Shown: one piece after another, positions 6,283 through 7,115 of the stretch
How positions within the stretch are numbered: the stretch's first letter is position 1
Layout: each line of letters opens with the position of its first letter
NCBI GenBank assembly: GCA_023431245.1
Contig: JAEYXO010000148.1
Coordinates: 1 to 7,115, forward strand
From: Pseudomonadota bacterium
Lineage (GTDB): Bacteria; Pseudomonadota; Gammaproteobacteria; Burkholderiales; SG8-41
Direction of reading: 5' to 3'
DNA length: 7,115 nt
Notes under the pieces: generated by a model
The model's input: the letters and a program-made list of their open reading frames with translations, nothing else
Database searches by the model: none
What the model was told of the DNA's origin: nothing
Program-made: the position numbers and the translations under genes

Positions 6283-7115
6283 ATGTCGAGGACCCTTTTG
6301 CGCGCGGCCATTGCCGGCATCGCCGCGTTGTCCGCAGTGACCGCAGCCCCCGTCGCAGCACAGCAGTTCCCCAACAAGATCCTGCGCGTCGTCAATCCCA
6401 ACGCCCCCGGCGGCAACAGCGACGTGCTGTTCCGGCTGCTGGCGCCGAAAATGGGCGAGGTGCTCGGCCAGCAGCTGGTGATTGATTACCGGCCCGGCGC
6501 CGGCGGCAACATCGGTGCCGAGATGGTCGCGCGCGCCGCGCCCGACGGCTACACCACGCTGATCGCGGCGGCGAGTTTCCTGTTCAATCCCGCGCTGCTG
6601 AAAAACATCCCCTTCGACGCCGAGAAGGACTTCACCCCGCTCGGCATCATCGTCGACATCCCGGCCGGGCTGGCCGTGCATCCCTCGCTGCCGGTGAAAA
6701 CCGTGCAGGACCTCGTCGCGCTCGCCAAGCGGCGGCCGGGCGACCTCAACTACTCCAGCTCCGGCCAGGGTGCGCTGGGGCACCTCTCGGGTGCGCTGCT
6801 CGACGCCACAGCCGGCATCAAGACCATGCACATCCCCTACAAGGGCGCGGGTCCTTCGATCGTCGACCTCGTCGCCGGCCAGGTGCAGTTCTCCTTCGTC
6901 AGCATCCCGGCGATTACCGGCCACCTGCAGAGCGGGCGGCTGCGCATGATCGCGCAGTGCGGCGAGAAGCGTTTCGTCTCCTTCCCCGACGTGCCGACGA
7001 TGGTTGAGTCCGGCGTGAAGGACTTCGTGGTCACCAGTCCCTTCAGCTACCTCGGCCCCGCGGGCATCCCGCAGCCGATCGTCAGCCGGCTCAGCGAAGC
7101 CCTGCGCGCGTCGCT
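6283..7115 (+). CDS. Bug/TctC family periplasmic substrate-binding protein (partial, runs off right edge)
   Basis: The frame is open from ATG 6283 to the window edge, showing 277 residues; about 45-50 more are expected for this family. The signal peptide is MSRTLLRAAIAGIAAL... with a likely cut after VAA (residue 26) before QQFP. Family marks in order: NPNAPGGNSD (38-47), YRPGAGGNIGAE (69-80), APDGYT (86-91), YSSSGQGALGH (157-167), HIPYKGAGPS (183-192), FPDVPTMVESG (234-244) and SYLGPAGIPQPIV (255-267). It is a clear paralogue of the receptor ending 127 nt upstream. The two differ enough in the ligand loops (APGGNSD against AAGGGMD, GQGALGH against GIGSPIH) that different ligands are likely. 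AGGAGGAG at 6271-6278 lies 4 nt before the ATG. Known TTT genes could follow to the right but are not visible. Ligand unknown. Confidence 0.93.
   Translation, partial: MSRTLLRAAIAGIAALSAVTAAPVAAQQFPNKILRVVNPNAPGGNSDVLFRLLAPKMGEVLGQQLVIDYRPGAGGNIGAEMVARAAPDGYTTLIAAASFLFNPALLKNIPFDAEKDFTPLGIIVDIPAGLAVHPSLPVKTVQDLVALAKRRPGDLNYSSSGQGALGHLSGALLDATAGIKTMHIPYKGAGPSIVDLVAGQVQFSFVSIPAITGHLQSGRLRMIAQCGEKRFVSFPDVPTMVESGVKDFVVTSPFSYLGPAGIPQPIVSRLSEALRAS

Noticed and set aside
1..7115. Insertion sequence, CRISPR array, tRNA or rRNA
   Set aside because: No transposase-like frame, no regularly spaced repeats, and no recognisable tRNA or rRNA segments were found on either strand.

Overview
This is a GC-rich window with long open frames and third-position G/C bias. 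Its content is typical of a Betaproteobacterium of the Burkholderiales/Rhodocyclales type: three periplasmic receptors of the Bug/TctC family within 7 kb, with tripartite tricarboxylate transporter (TTT) membrane components. The taxon is inferred from gene content and composition; there is no rRNA or tRNA here to fix it.

Layout. The leftward (minus-strand) cluster reads, in transcription order: a divergent Bug/TctC-like receptor (3538-4635), a single-polypeptide TctA-TctB permease (1539-3509), a soluble metallo-beta-lactamase (MBL)-fold protein with COG1237-like motifs (453-1439), and the start of a small multi-pass membrane protein that runs off the left edge (1-about 412). The same direction and short gaps suggest one operon, with a candidate sigma70 promoter at 4774-4802. 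A 554-bp divergent intergenic region (4636-5189) separates it from the rightward part. It carries candidate promoters for both directions, inverted repeats in the leftward leader, and a recurring GCGCAA word. The rightward part has two classical Bug receptors in tandem: a complete one at 5190-6155 and one cut by the right edge at 6283-7115. A short hairpin with a T tract and a second candidate promoter lie between them.

Working model (inference). The divergent receptor delivers a carboxylate-type ligand to the fused permease, and the MBL-fold enzyme acts on the imported compound in the cytoplasm. The two rightward Bug receptors have no membrane partners in the window. They may feed the same permease, feed another, or act only as sensors. 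No regulator, mobile element, CRISPR array or RNA gene was seen. The most notable points are the TctA-TctB fusion, the receptor that has lost the usual second-domain motif, the operon link to a COG1237-like MBL protein, and the lack of a standard start codon for the left-edge membrane gene.
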